A DNA stretch of 56,403 bases from an uncultured Flavobacterium sp. (GTDB lineage Bacteria > Bacteroidota > Bacteroidia > Flavobacteriales > Flavobacteriaceae). A program made the position numbers and the translations under genes. Positions within the stretch are counted from its first letter, which is position 1. Every line of letters starts with the position of its first letter. The stretch is from positions 1 through 56,403 of the forward strand of contig CANROJ010000010.1 of assembly GCA_947632215.1 (NCBI GenBank). The letters run 5' to 3'. The notes beneath the pieces are model-generated. The model did not search any database and was not told where the DNA came from. It worked only from the letters and a program-made list of their open reading frames with translations. Shown piece by piece: positions 42,696 through 52,466 of this stretch.

Positions 42696-42744
42696 TTGTT
42701 CGAATTTTTACAAGCAAGAATAAGTATGGATACCTATTCTTATA

Positions 42745-44745
42745 TTATTTATAACTACGAGCTACCAATTTAATGTTTTCATATACTAGGTCTTCTTTGT
42801 GAAGCACTGCATCACTTGGATTTCCTTTGTATTCCCATGCTGCAACGTAAGCGAAGTTTTCATCATCACGTTGTGCTTCTCCTTCTTCAGTTTGGTGCTC
42901 TTCACGGAAGTGACCTCCACAAGACTCTTCACGATGTAAAGCATCTTTAGCGAATAATTCACCTAACTCTAAATAGTCTGCAACTTTTAAAGCTTTCTCT
43001 AATTCTTGATTAAAACTATCTTCCGTTCCTGAAACCTTAACCTCTTTGTAGAACTGCTCTCTTAGTTCAGCTATTTCCTTCATTGCCTCAGTTAAACCTT
43101 GAGCATTTCTAGCCATACCAACTTTATCCCACATAATTTTACCTAACTTTTTGTGGAAGTAGTCAACAGAGTGAATTCCTTTATTGTTCATTAATTGACC
43201 AATAGTTTCTCTCACTTTTGCTTCTGCTTCATCAAATTCAGGTGACTCTGTAGAAATTTTACCAGTACGAATATCATTTGCTAAGTAATCTCCAATAGTA
43301 TAAGGTAAAACAAAATAACCATCGGCTAAACCTTGCATTAAAGCAGAAGCTCCTAAACGGTTAGCACCATGATCAGAGAAATTAGCTTCCCCTAATACAT
43401 AACATCCTTCAATTGTAGACATTAAATTATAATCTACCCATAATCCACCCATTGTATAGTGAACAGCTGGATAAATCATCATAGGAGTAGTATATGGATC
43501 CTCATCTACGATCTTCTCGTACATTTGGAACAAGTTACCATATTTATTCTCTACAACTTCTTTACCTAATTTGTAAACAACTTTAGCGTCATTTTCATTT
43601 AAGTGAAGTAATCTTGCTTGTTCTTTTCCGTAACGCTCAATAGCAGAAGCAAAGTCTAAATAAACAGCTTCTCCAGTAGCGTTAACACCATAACCAGCAT
43701 CACATCTTTCTTTAGCTGCACGAGACGCAACGTCACGAGGTACTAAGTTACCAAAAGATGGGTATCTTCTTTCTAAATAGTAATCTCTATCTTCTTCAGC
43801 AATTTGAGTTGGTTTCAATTTACCTTCTCTAATAGCAACTGCATCCTCGATTTTCTTAGGAACCCAAATACGTCCATCATTACGCAATGACTCAGACATC
43901 AAAGTTAATTTAGACTGGTGGTCACCTGTAACAGGGATACATGTAGGGTGAATTTGTGTAAAACAAGGGTTAGCAAAGTAAGCACCTCTTTTGTGCGCTT
44001 TCCAAGCTGCAGTTACGTTAGATCCCATTGCATTTGTAGAAAGGAAGAATACATTCCCGTATCCACCTGTACAAATAACAACAGCATGAGCTGAGTGACG
44101 TTCAATTTCACCTGTAACTGAATCACGAGCTATGATTCCTCTAGCTTTTCCATCAACAAGTACAACGTCTAACATTTCGTGACGATTATACATCTTAATT
44201 TTTCCTCGTCCAATTTGACGATTCATCGCAGAGTAAGCACCTAATAACAACTGTTGACCAGTTTGTCCTTTTGCATAGAAAGTACGAGAAACTTGTACTC
44301 CACCAAATGAACGGTTATCTAATAATCCTCCGTAATCACGTGCAAAAGGTACTCCTTGAGCAACACATTGATCAATAATATTTTCAGAAACTTCTGCTAA
44401 ACGATAAACGTTAGCTTCACGAGCACGATAATCTCCACCCTTTACTGTATCATAAAATAAACGATACACAGAGTCACCATCCCCTTGGTAGTTCTTAGAA
44501 GCATTAATCCCTCCTTGTGCAGCAATCGAGTGCGCACGACGAGGTGAATCTTGGTAACAAAACGCTTTTACGTTGTAACCCAATTCTGCTAAAGTAGCAG
44601 CTGCAGAACCACCTGCTAAACCAGTTCCTACAACAATAACATCAATATTACGTTTATTTGCAGGGTTAACTAATTTAATATGGTTTTTATAATCAGACCA
44701 TTTCTTATCAAGTGGCCCTTGAGGTATCTTAGAATCTAATTTCAT
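42745..44745 (-). CDS. sdhA: Succinate dehydrogenase flavoprotein subunit
   Basis: FAD-containing catalytic subunit oxidising succinate to fumarate (or the reverse). The 666-residue protein has the dinucleotide motif [10 protein letters not shown] (40-49), H72 in [10 protein letters not shown] where FAD is covalently bound in the family, a T-G-G-Y-G-N segment, and H-P-T-C-I-P near the substrate site. [10 protein letters not shown] follows in the C-terminal half. About 70 residues longer than E. coli SdhA, as in other epsilon- and Bacteroidota-type enzymes. Twenty bases after sdhC. Confidence 0.96.
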   Translation of the reverse strand: MKLDSKIPQGPLDKKWSDYKNHIKLVNPANKRNIDVIVVGTGLAGGSAAATLAELGYNVKAFCYQDSPRRAHSIAAQGGINASKNYQGDGDSVYRLFYDTVKGGDYRAREANVYRLAEVSENIIDQCVAQGVPFARDYGGLLDNRSFGGVQVSRTFYAKGQTGQQLLLGAYSAMNRQIGRGKIKMYNRHEMLDVVLVDGKARGIIARDSVTGEIERHSAHAVVICTGGYGNVFFLSTNAMGSNVTAAWKAHKRGAYFANPCFTQIHPTCIPVTGDHQSKLTLMSESLRNDGRIWVPKKIEDAVAIREGKLKPTQIAEEDRDYYLERRYPSFGNLVPRDVASRAAKERCDAGYGVNATGEAVYLDFASAIERYGKEQARLLHLNENDAKVVYKLGKEVVENKYGNLFQMYEKIVDEDPYTTPMMIYPAVHYTMGGLWVDYNLMSTIEGCYVLGEANFSDHGANRLGASALMQGLADGYFVLPYTIGDYLANDIRTGKISTESPEFDEAEAKVRETIGQLMNNKGIHSVDYFHKKLGKIMWDKVGMARNAQGLTEAMKEIAELREQFYKEVKVSGTEDSFNQELEKALKVADYLELGELFAKDALHREESCGGHFREEHQTEEGEAQRDDENFAYVAAWEYKGNPSDAVLHKEDLVYENIKLVARSYK

Positions 44746-44765
44746 AATCTTTTTCTTTAGGACAA

Positions 44766-45587
44766 TTATACAAAATGAATATACAATGGAATGATCGCAA
44801 ATAAAGCAGGAACTAAATAGCAGAATAAGTATCCACCAAATTTAATTAACCCGTTTACCTTAGGATTATTAATACCTAAAGACTGGAACGCACTAGCAAA
44901 TCCATGAGATAAGTGAAACCCTAATACAATCATTGCAATTACATATAAAATAGTACTAATTAACCCAGTACTTGCATCTTTAAAGAATGCAAATGTTATT
45001 TTATGTAAATCTTTATAACCTTGAGCAATAACTAGATCAGTTCCTGCTTGGTAGAAATCAGTACCTTTTACTACTACTGCACCAGCCTCTACTGCAGCAA
45101 CTTGAATAGGCTGTCCTTCTACTGTTTTGTAAACAGCTACAGGCTCTTGACCTTCTACTGTAACTTCAATAACCTGTAAAGGCATTTCAGTGAAATGCAT
45201 TTTAGCCCAGAAGTTAACCATATGGGTAACAATAAATACTAATAATAAAGTACCTAGTACGGCCATATTACGAGATGCCCATGTACTGTTGGCAGAAGCA
45301 TTATTCTTAGTGTATCCAATAGGACGAGCCTTCTTGTTTTGGATAGCTAAAAGAATACCATCTATTGCGTGGAATAAAATGGAAATGTACGTTAAATAAG
45401 ATAAAATTTTTACCGCAGGATTAGTTGTCATGAATAATGCATACTCGTTAAATACAGATGCATCACCAAAAATCAATTGAAGGTTTCCCGCCAAGTGACC
45501 AACCAAAAACAAGCATAAAAACAAACCAGTAAGAGCCATCCAATATTTCTTCGCAATGGATGACTTTAAAAGTGCAGATTTTGCCAT
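44766..45587 (-). CDS. sdhC: Succinate dehydrogenase cytochrome b subunit (single fused type) with a loop insert
   Basis: Membrane anchor with di-heme b and quinone site; one polypeptide replaces the SdhC/SdhD pair. Of 273 residues, five hydrophobic segments are seen at about 15-35, 60-82, 108-128, 208-230 and 250-272. Candidate heme histidines are H31, H73, H122, H225 and H228. The loop 131-200 between the third and fourth helices is unusually long and contains two related V-E-G-Q-(E)P-V/I segments, V-T-V-E-G-Q-E-P and K-T-V-E-G-Q-P. First gene of sdhCAB, with a complete promoter upstream. Confidence 0.92.
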   Translation of the reverse strand: MAKSALLKSSIAKKYWMALTGLFLCLFLVGHLAGNLQLIFGDASVFNEYALFMTTNPAVKILSYLTYISILFHAIDGILLAIQNKKARPIGYTKNNASANSTWASRNMAVLGTLLLVFIVTHMVNFWAKMHFTEMPLQVIEVTVEGQEPVAVYKTVEGQPIQVAAVEAGAVVVKGTDFYQAGTDLVIAQGYKDLHKITFAFFKDASTGLISTILYVIAMIVLGFHLSHGFASAFQSLGINNPKVNGLIKFGGYLFCYLVPALFAIIPLYIHFV

Positions 45588-45621
45588 AATGTAATTTTAA
45601 TTGTTTTCTTAAAAAATCTCT

Positions 45622-45652
45622 CAAAAATACAGCTAATCTAGCATCTTTACAA
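45622..45652 (-). promoter_or_regulatory. Promoter of the sdhCAB operon
   Basis: On the minus strand TTG (45652-45650), a 20-base spacer and TATTTTTG (45629-45622), a full flavobacterial promoter. The predicted start near 45616 gives a leader of about 28 bases. Confidence 0.75.
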
Positions 45653-46124
45653 CTTGACACCTTCTATTTATACTAATTTTAAACAGTAGTTTTTATTAAG
45701 AAAAGACTCAAAAATAGACCTTCCACATATCTTTTTTAAAAATAAAAACAGAATATAAATTTATTGTGTTAAAATACTTACATATCATCTATATTTATAA
45801 GTCTTTCGAATACTATTTACTATAAATTATACTACTTACATTAGTTAATTAATACCCTAAATCCCAATATAAACACGAAAAATATTTCTTTTTACTTACA
45901 ATATTAGGCTACTGGTTTGATAATTAAAAATATCCCCGTTTTTAAATTATTTCACATTAATGTTTAGAATATAGCAAAAAAAACAACACCTATCAAGTAA
46001 TACCCAATAAAAACTAGAACCCATTCGTATAGTTTAAATAAATATTTTAGCGATAAACAAAATAGTAGCAATTATCTTTTTTATTGATAGACAACTTACT
46101 AATTTTACAACTTTAGCCATAATC
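45653..46124. other. Non-coding, very AT-rich interval
   Basis: About 470 bases between the sdh promoter and the alpha/beta hydrolase gene. Six-frame reading gives only short spurious frames (the longest of note about 25 codons on the minus strand at 45947-46024). No RNA gene, repeat or element end was recognised. Confidence 0.5.
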
Positions 46125-46907
46125 ATGACACAACCTTTATTTTTACAACATAATCAAAACACACTAGCATATTATGATCAAGGACAGGGTCCATGTCTTA
46201 TATTTCTACATGGATTTCTTGAAGACTCTAGTATTTGGCAGGATATAGCCGATTGTTTTACAAGCACTCACAGAGTAATTTGTGTAGATTATTTTGGTCA
46301 TGGAAAATCCCAAATACTACAAGATAATTTAACTTTAAGTGATATATCAGATACTTTATTTCACTTAATAGATTATTTAAGCATTCAAAAAGCTACAATC
46401 ATAGGACATTCTATGGGAGGTTATCTTGCTTTAGCTTTTAGCCAACATTATGGTGATTATATAGAACAGTTAATACTGATTAACTCTAGCGCTTTACCCG
46501 ACAGTATACAAAAAAAAGTACAACGAAATCGAGCCATCAAACTTGTAGAAAACAATAAAAATACGTTCGTACAATTAGCCATAGCTAATCTATTCACTCC
46601 AGATAAAAAACAGTTGTTATCCCAAAAAATAGCTCTTCTACTACAACAGGCAAAAAACACCCCCTCTATAGCCATAATATCAGCCTTAAAAGCAATGCAA
46701 CATAGAGAAGATCACAGTAAAACTTTACATACTGCAACCTTTCCAATAATATTTATTCTAGGACAAAATGATCCTTTAATGAATTTTAGTACAACTATAG
46801 AACAATTAGACCAAACCCCAGTTATTTTATACTCTTTAGCTCAAGGTCATATGCTTCCAATAGAAGCTCCAGAGGCAGTGAGAACTATTTTGCGCGAATT
46901 AGTGTAA
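46125..46907 (+). CDS. Alpha/beta-fold hydrolase
   Basis: A 260-residue cytosolic esterase/hydrolase. The oxyanion segment is F-L-H-G-F-L-E-D near 27-34 and the nucleophile elbow is G-H-S-M-G-G with S96. The acid is D216 (G-Q-N-D-P) and the base H242 (Q-G-H-M-L-P). The cap domain spans about 130-190. The closest-looking groups are BioH/MenH-like and general carboxylesterases; none is proven. Single gene. Its 3' end runs close to the convergent addB stop (13 bases), with no terminator visible between. Confidence 0.85.
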   Translation: MTQPLFLQHNQNTLAYYDQGQGPCLIFLHGFLEDSSIWQDIADCFTSTHRVICVDYFGHGKSQILQDNLTLSDISDTLFHLIDYLSIQKATIIGHSMGGYLALAFSQHYGDYIEQLILINSSALPDSIQKKVQRNRAIKLVENNKNTFVQLAIANLFTPDKKQLLSQKIALLLQQAKNTPSIAIISALKAMQHREDHSKTLHTATFPIIFILGQNDPLMNFSTTIEQLDQTPVILYSLAQGHMLPIEAPEAVRTILRELV

Positions 46908-46920
46908 GAATCTGAAAAAA

Positions 46921-49689
46921 TTAAGATATCGTCTCTATAAAATCTTGACTCGGGTTTAATATCTCGACTAATAAAGATACTAATTCCTGCTTAAAACAAA
47001 CTAATGTGTCTTGATCTATTAAAGAATCTGTATTATTATCTTTAATTGTACCAAAGAAAAGAAAACCTTCCTTTCTATTCTTAAAGGAGTAAATTCCCGC
47101 TTCAATAGCTTGATCACTTTGTCCTAAACTATCTTGATACATAAGACCATAACAAAGTAGTTGAATAATCTTATCATTCTTTAATTCCTTGGTCAAACCC
47201 TCCCAAGTTTTCAACTTTAGCTCATTTGCTATAACTTTACCTGTTTTATAATCAATAACGCGTACCACGCCATTTCTACGCTCAATACGGTCAACATATC
47301 CAAAAATATTAACAGGATAAGGTAATCGACTATCTAATATAGTTGCAGATAGTTTAGTTTCTAACTCTAACAATACTATTTCATCCCCTTGCTCCAAAGC
47401 ACGTAATTCTTGTTTTAAAAAATGGTATACGTTTCTCTTTGCAACCTCAAAGGCTAATAGATTCATCCCCATCTTATCCTTATCACTATTATATTCTTTT
47501 TCGAACTCCTCTTGTACTACTTCGTTGGCTTGTTTTAACAATAAAGCTATAATATCTTTATTTAAAATGCTTTTCTTATAAGGGGTATATAATCTCTCTA
47601 ATGCATTGTGAATAATTGTACCTAATGTATTAAGGGCAATACTCTCTTCTACCTCATCTAAGGCCCGGATACCTAAAACTCTTTGCTTATAAAACTCTAT
47701 CGGATTTCGCAAATAATTAGATAATGCCGAAGGAGAGAAACCTTTACCCATAGAAATTTGCCTCAACTCCTCTTGTAAGGCTACACTCTTAGTCACTTGC
47801 ATCGCTTGATAAGCCTTTTCAGGTAAATCAGCTGAATAGGTAAGATACTGAACTCTGTGATTTGGCATAGTCTCCACTTCCAGCTGAGTTAAAAACCTAC
47901 TCTTTTCACCCGCATCCATACCATCACTCTGTGAATTATATAACAGAAAAATATTCTTTGCCCTTTGTAAAAGATGGTAAAAGTGATAACTATAAATAGC
48001 ATCTTTTTCTTTAAATGTAGGTAAGCCTATTTCTCTTTTTACATCATTTGGAATAAATGAATTTTGTGATTTTCCAGCAGGAAATTTACCCTCATTTACA
48101 GATGTCACAATAATTGTTTCAAAATCTAATACTCTACTTTCTAAAACCCCCATAATTTGTAAACCTTGAAGTGGTTCTCCCTCAAAACTCACCTCGCTTA
48201 ACTCCATAATTTGTTTAAATAATGAATATAGAGTCTCCGCATTATTCACCACAGGGTACTTTTGACAGTAAGAAATTAAACGCACAAGCATTTGATAAGC
48301 AGAATATAAGAAAGTCTTGGTCAAGAGTTGATTGTCATCTTCTTGCTTCAAATCTTTCTTAATAAGTAAAACAATCTCAAGAAGATTATGCAAAATTTCA
48401 ACCGAATTTTTATTACTCCAACTCTCCAGTACTAACTCACGCATTGGATAGTTCTCATCCTTTAACCAATCCTGAAAACGGTCTAAATTAAAAAAAGTAA
48501 GATTTCTTTGATTAATAATCTTAACAACCTGTTCTGACTCTAAGGTAAGGGTCAATATTGGATTACTTAAGACATCTAAGATCTCTTTATAATACATTAC
48601 ATCCTTTTTCTGTGATCGGCGCATAGCCCCAAGGTGCATTTTAAAAATCTTATTTAATAAGATTTGCACTGGATTACTACTACCATCATATCCCATGGTA
48701 ATATTAAGACTACTGACAGCTTTTGGAAGACCATGTAAAATAGGTAGTAAAAGGTTCTCTTCTCCCAGAACTACAGCCACTTTATCTAAAGAAGTTCCCT
48801 TTTGAATTAAGGACTCTACTATCTGTCCGGCAATCTTAGCTTGTCCAACACTCTTAGGAGTTTGTATTACCTCAATATTCTTACTCTTGGAAAACTCATC
48901 TACAATCCATTCAAATGGATTGTTCTGATAGAACTTCCAATTTCGCTTAATCCGTCTTAGAAATAATCCTGCATCGTGAGAAGTATCTTCTAAAAAAGTA
49001 CGATCTAAATCCCAGAATACTTTCCCCCTATTTTCTAATAAAATATGCTCTATAATTACCTCCTCGGCTGCATTCAAGGCATTAAATCCCGCAAAGTAAA
49101 ATTGTTTGTTATTAGATTTTAGATAATTATCTGCATTGCGCACAGCCTCTCTATAAATTAGACCTTGATACCCAATCTTCTTTTCAAGCAACCTATTGTA
49201 CAACTTTTGATAGTACACCGGCATCTTATCCCAAAATTCTAGATACTTACTAATAAGAGGAGTTCTTTTCTCTAAATCTACAGCCCAGTGTTTAATATCT
49301 TCAATATTTTTTAAATAAGAAAACACATAAGAAGGCTTAAGTAAATAGCGATCAATTTCATTGAAATCTTGTAAAAGAGTTTTTGCCCAATTGGCGAAGT
49401 GATCAAAATCTTCTTTTTGCTGCTTCTCTATATCTGCATATACTAAATAAAACTCAAATAGCAGCTCAATAGAATCAATGCTTCTAATACCTGAAATGTC
49501 TTGTATCAATTCTTCTATACTAATAATCTCTGGAGCAAAAACACTATCTGTGTAATGTTTTTTCAAGCACTCTAACAGAAAGATCTTAGCCCTTTTATTG
49601 GGTAAAACAACTACAAGATTATCCATCCTTTTAGAATAGTCTTGCTTTATTTGCTCACTTAAACGCTCTAAAAATGTAACTGTATCCAT
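46921..49689 (-). CDS. addB: AddB-like helicase-nuclease subunit
   Basis: Probable AddB half of the AddAB (RecBCD-type) double-strand-break repair enzyme. The 922-residue protein has an inactivated helicase-like N-terminus (V-V-L-P-N-K-R-A-K in place of a Walker A) and a C-terminal PD-(D/E)xK nuclease with D813 and K815 in V-I-D-Y-K-T-G-K. L-S-P/S-A-L-S-N-Y-L-R-N-P-I-E-F-Y near 667-681 starts the nuclease region. No obvious iron-sulfur cysteines are seen around the nuclease, unlike Bacillus AddB. It lies apart from addA, with the OmpA-family and kbl genes between. Confidence 0.85.
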   Translation of the reverse strand: MDTVTFLERLSEQIKQDYSKRMDNLVVVLPNKRAKIFLLECLKKHYTDSVFAPEIISIEELIQDISGIRSIDSIELLFEFYLVYADIEKQQKEDFDHFANWAKTLLQDFNEIDRYLLKPSYVFSYLKNIEDIKHWAVDLEKRTPLISKYLEFWDKMPVYYQKLYNRLLEKKIGYQGLIYREAVRNADNYLKSNNKQFYFAGFNALNAAEEVIIEHILLENRGKVFWDLDRTFLEDTSHDAGLFLRRIKRNWKFYQNNPFEWIVDEFSKSKNIEVIQTPKSVGQAKIAGQIVESLIQKGTSLDKVAVVLGEENLLLPILHGLPKAVSSLNITMGYDGSSNPVQILLNKIFKMHLGAMRRSQKKDVMYYKEILDVLSNPILTLTLESEQVVKIINQRNLTFFNLDRFQDWLKDENYPMRELVLESWSNKNSVEILHNLLEIVLLIKKDLKQEDDNQLLTKTFLYSAYQMLVRLISYCQKYPVVNNAETLYSLFKQIMELSEVSFEGEPLQGLQIMGVLESRVLDFETIIVTSVNEGKFPAGKSQNSFIPNDVKREIGLPTFKEKDAIYSYHFYHLLQRAKNIFLLYNSQSDGMDAGEKSRFLTQLEVETMPNHRVQYLTYSADLPEKAYQAMQVTKSVALQEELRQISMGKGFSPSALSNYLRNPIEFYKQRVLGIRALDEVEESIALNTLGTIIHNALERLYTPYKKSILNKDIIALLLKQANEVVQEEFEKEYNSDKDKMGMNLLAFEVAKRNVYHFLKQELRALEQGDEIVLLELETKLSATILDSRLPYPVNIFGYVDRIERRNGVVRVIDYKTGKVIANELKLKTWEGLTKELKNDKIIQLLCYGLMYQDSLGQSDQAIEAGIYSFKNRKEGFLFFGTIKDNNTDSLIDQDTLVCFKQELVSLLVEILNPSQDFIETIS

Positions 49690-49702
49690 AAACTAAAGAT
49701 AT

Positions 49703-49738
49703 AAAAAAACGCCTTGATTTAATCAAGGCGTTCTTTTT
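49703..49738 (-). terminator. Intrinsic terminator after the OmpA-family gene
   Basis: Stem AACGCCTTGA / TCAAGGCGTT with a tiny AT loop and a T7 run on the minus strand. It separates the OmpA-family transcript from addB. The near-consensus -7 box TATCTTTA for addB is at 49701-49694, almost touching the addB start. Confidence 0.9.
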
Positions 49739-49758
49739 ATATATTCTAATAACTCAAA

Positions 49759-51150
49759 TTAATTAATTAACTGAATTTCAACACGTCTATTCAACTCACG
49801 ACCAGTAACGGTTTTATTTGAAGCTATTGGATCAGCAGAACCGTAGCCTTTAGAAGTTAAACGAGATGCGTCAATCCCTTTATCAATTAAGTAAACTTTA
49901 ACTGCGTTTGCTCTATTATCGGACAAAGGAATATTTATTCTATCTGTTCCTGTACTATCAGTATATCCAGCAATATGGAATTTACTAGTTGGATATTCTT
50001 GCATTATCTTAACAATATTATCTAAAATAGCATAAGAAGAATTTTGGAAAGAGTACTTACCAGTATTGAAAAGAATTGTTTTCCCATATTCATTCAATTG
50101 CTTAACGTGTTCTTCTTGAATTTCTGGACAACCATTATTTGACGCAGGACCAGCAACTTCTGGACACTCATCTAAATGATCTGGCACTCCATCACCATCT
50201 GTATCAGGCCAAGGACAACCATTATTTGAAGCAGGACCAGCAACTTCTGGACATTCATCTAAATTATCAGGAATTCCATCACCATCTGTATCAGGACAAC
50301 CATTAAACTGAGCTAGACCAGGTAAATCTGGGCATTCATCTAAATAATCAGGAATTCCATCACCATCTCTATCAGGACAACCGTTTAATGAAGCTAGACC
50401 AAACTCATCTGGACATTGATCCAAGTAATCAGGTACTCCATCTCCATCTCTATCAGGACAACCGTTTAATGATGCTAAACCAAACTCATCTGGACATTCA
50501 TCATATTTATCCAATACTCCATCACCATCCCTATCTTTGGCTCCAAATTGAAAGCGTAAACCTGCGAAATGTTGCATATGGGAAGCAACCCCAACATCTG
50601 GAAGTCTGCTTTGATCAAAAGAATGCTTATAAGTAGATTGCAGTGTAAAGGCAACTGTTTTACTAAACCAGAAATTAAAACCTAAACCTCCATTTACAGT
50701 TCCTCCACTAGCTTTACCCATAAAAGTGTATCCTCCACCAACTAATAAGAATGGATCTACAACTTTAGAATTTAAAATTTCTTTAAAGCTATACTTAATC
50801 TCTCCATCAATACCATAATAGGATAAATCACCTGGATTATACCTTGTATAACCTTGACTTTCTGGCGCAATAAAACGATCTATTTTATTAACAGATCCTG
50901 TTATTCCTAAAGAAAATCCATCCCCTAAATAACGAGCTACATTTAAATAGGATACGGAAGGTAAAATATTGTAATCTGAGGTGTTAAAATACCCTCCCAT
51001 ACGGTGAGAGAATCCTTTAGCAGAACTCACTTTAGTATTGACTGCATTAGCTCCAACACTAACCGACCATGGGTTGTTAGCATCTTGTGCCTGTACAAAC
51101 AAACCAGTACATAAAACAGCGGCTGCTATTAATTTGTTAATTTTCTTCAT
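49759..51150 (-). CDS. OmpA-family outer-membrane protein with thrombospondin type 3 repeats
   Basis: A 463-residue envelope protein. Signal peptide 1-21 (cleavage near A-Q-A-Q-D), then an N-terminal beta-barrel domain to about 204. Five calcium-binding repeats follow, each starting D-x-D-G-D-G (206, 233, 260, 287, 316; units of 27 to 29 residues). The peptidoglycan-binding OmpA domain fills about 356-463 (G-Y-T-D-S-T-G, N-R-R-V-E-I). It has a complete promoter and its own terminator, so it is probably highly expressed and links the outer membrane to the cell wall. The Asp-rich repeats likely form a rigid calcium-loaded spacer. Confidence 0.92.
   Translation of the reverse strand: MKKINKLIAAAVLCTGLFVQAQDANNPWSVSVGANAVNTKVSSAKGFSHRMGGYFNTSDYNILPSVSYLNVARYLGDGFSLGITGSVNKIDRFIAPESQGYTRYNPGDLSYYGIDGEIKYSFKEILNSKVVDPFLLVGGGYTFMGKASGGTVNGGLGFNFWFSKTVAFTLQSTYKHSFDQSRLPDVGVASHMQHFAGLRFQFGAKDRDGDGVLDKYDECPDEFGLASLNGCPDRDGDGVPDYLDQCPDEFGLASLNGCPDRDGDGIPDYLDECPDLPGLAQFNGCPDTDGDGIPDNLDECPEVAGPASNNGCPWPDTDGDGVPDHLDECPEVAGPASNNGCPEIQEEHVKQLNEYGKTILFNTGKYSFQNSSYAILDNIVKIMQEYPTSKFHIAGYTDSTGTDRINIPLSDNRANAVKVYLIDKGIDASRLTSKGYGSADPIASNKTVTGRELNRRVEIQLIN
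50125..50535 (-). repeat. In-gene tandem repeats (thrombospondin type 3)
   Basis: Five consecutive units of about 81 bases encode D-x-D-G-D-G calcium repeats. Several unit pairs are nearly identical at the DNA level (for example the two G-L-A-S-L-N-G-C-P units and the two [12 protein letters not shown] units). They are inside a clean reading frame, not a CRISPR array. Confidence 0.85.
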
Positions 51151-51175
51151 AGAATTAGCAATTTTTATTTGTTAA

Positions 51176-51206
51176 CAAAAATAACATTATTTCTTAATAT
51201 TTACAA
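51176..51206 (-). promoter_or_regulatory. Promoter of the OmpA-family gene
   Basis: On the minus strand TTG (51206-51204), a 20-base spacer and TATTTTTG (51183-51176), a full match to the consensus. The predicted start is near 51170, about 20 bases before the ATG. Confidence 0.75.
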
Positions 51207-51233
51207 AATATAATGAATATTGTTTACTGCTAT

Positions 51234-52430
51234 CTACTTGATTACCTTTAACTCTCTACCAACTTCAATAAAAGCAGCGATTGCTTTATCTAAATGCTCT
51301 TTGGTATGACCTGCGGATAATTGAACTCTAATTCTAGCTTTTCCTTGAGGTACTACTGGGAAAAAGAATCCAATAACATAGACTCCTTTTTCTAATAAAC
51401 GATCTGCCATGTCTTGTGACAATTTAGCATCATACAGCATTACTGGTACAATCGCAGAGTCACCATCTATAATATCAAAACCAGCTTCAAGCATTCCTTT
51501 TTTGAAATAATTTGTATTCCACTCTAAGGTATCACGTAGAGAAGTATCCTTTTCTAAAAGCTCAAAAACTTTGATAGAAGCACCAACAATCATAGGTGCT
51601 AAAGAATTCGAAAATAAATATGGTCTAGAGCGTTGTCTTAACAACTCAATAATTTCTTTTTTCCCTGTGGTGTAACCCCCCATTGCTCCACCTAAAGCTT
51701 TTCCCAGAGTACCTGTAATGATATCCACACGTCCCATAACATTCTTAGCCTCTAGGGTTCCCTTTCCTGTCTGTCCAATAAAACCAGCTGCATGGCATTC
51801 ATCAACCATAACTAAAGCATCATATTTATCTGCTAAATCACAAATCTTATCTAAAGGGGCAACTAACCCATCCATAGAGAACACTCCATCTGTTACAATA
51901 ATTTTAAAACGATGCCCTGCTTGGTTTGCTTTAATTAACTGCTCTTCTAAATCTTGCATGTTATTATTCTCATAACGGTAACGTGCAGCCTTACATAAAC
52001 GAACTCCATCGATAATAGATGCATGGTTTAAACTATCAGAAATAATAGCATCTTCGGCTGATAATAAAGGTTCGAAAACCCCACCATTAGCATCAAAAGC
52101 AGCAGCATATAAAATAGTATCTTCTGTCTGATAGAAATCAGCTATTTTCTTTTCCAGTGTTTTGTGAATATCCTGTGTACCACAAATAAATCTAACTGAA
52201 GACATACCAAATCCATGAGAATCTAATGCGTCTTTTGCAGCTTGAACAACCTCTGGATGAGAGGATAATCCTAAATAATTATTGGCACAAAAATTAAGCA
52301 CTTTGTCTCCAGAAGAAACAGTAATCTCTGCTGCTTGAGCCGAGGTAATAATTCTTTCTTTTTTAAATAACCCATTGTCTTTTATGGTTGCTAACTCTTG
52401 CTCAAGGTGTTCTTTAATCTTTCCGTACAT
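51234..52430 (-). CDS. kbl: Glycine C-acetyltransferase (2-amino-3-ketobutyrate CoA ligase)
   Basis: PLP enzyme converting 2-amino-3-ketobutyrate and CoA to glycine and acetyl-CoA in threonine breakdown. At 398 residues it has exactly the E. coli Kbl length, and the PLP lysine falls at K244 (T-L-G-K-A-L-G-G). The [11 protein letters not shown] segment supplies the PLP-ring Asp and the conserved His. Threonine dehydrogenase (tdh), its usual partner, is not in this window. A -7 box TACATTTG (52477-52470) overlaps the end of addA. Confidence 0.93.
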   Translation of the reverse strand: MYGKIKEHLEQELATIKDNGLFKKERIITSAQAAEITVSSGDKVLNFCANNYLGLSSHPEVVQAAKDALDSHGFGMSSVRFICGTQDIHKTLEKKIADFYQTEDTILYAAAFDANGGVFEPLLSAEDAIISDSLNHASIIDGVRLCKAARYRYENNNMQDLEEQLIKANQAGHRFKIIVTDGVFSMDGLVAPLDKICDLADKYDALVMVDECHAAGFIGQTGKGTLEAKNVMGRVDIITGTLGKALGGAMGGYTTGKKEIIELLRQRSRPYLFSNSLAPMIVGASIKVFELLEKDTSLRDTLEWNTNYFKKGMLEAGFDIIDGDSAIVPVMLYDAKLSQDMADRLLEKGVYVIGFFFPVVPQGKARIRVQLSAGHTKEHLDKAIAAFIEVGRELKVIK

Positions 52431-52466
52431 ATCTTAAAATTTTAATAGCATTTTTTAATGTTTACT

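Noticed and set aside
45947..46024. A 25-codon minus-strand frame in the AT-rich gap after sdhC
   Set aside because: No promoter box, no related sequence, and short frames of this size are expected by chance.
50125..50535. Regularly spaced repeats suggestive of a CRISPR array
   Set aside because: The repeats are 81-87 bases apart, in one open frame, and encode D-x-D-G-D-G calcium motifs.
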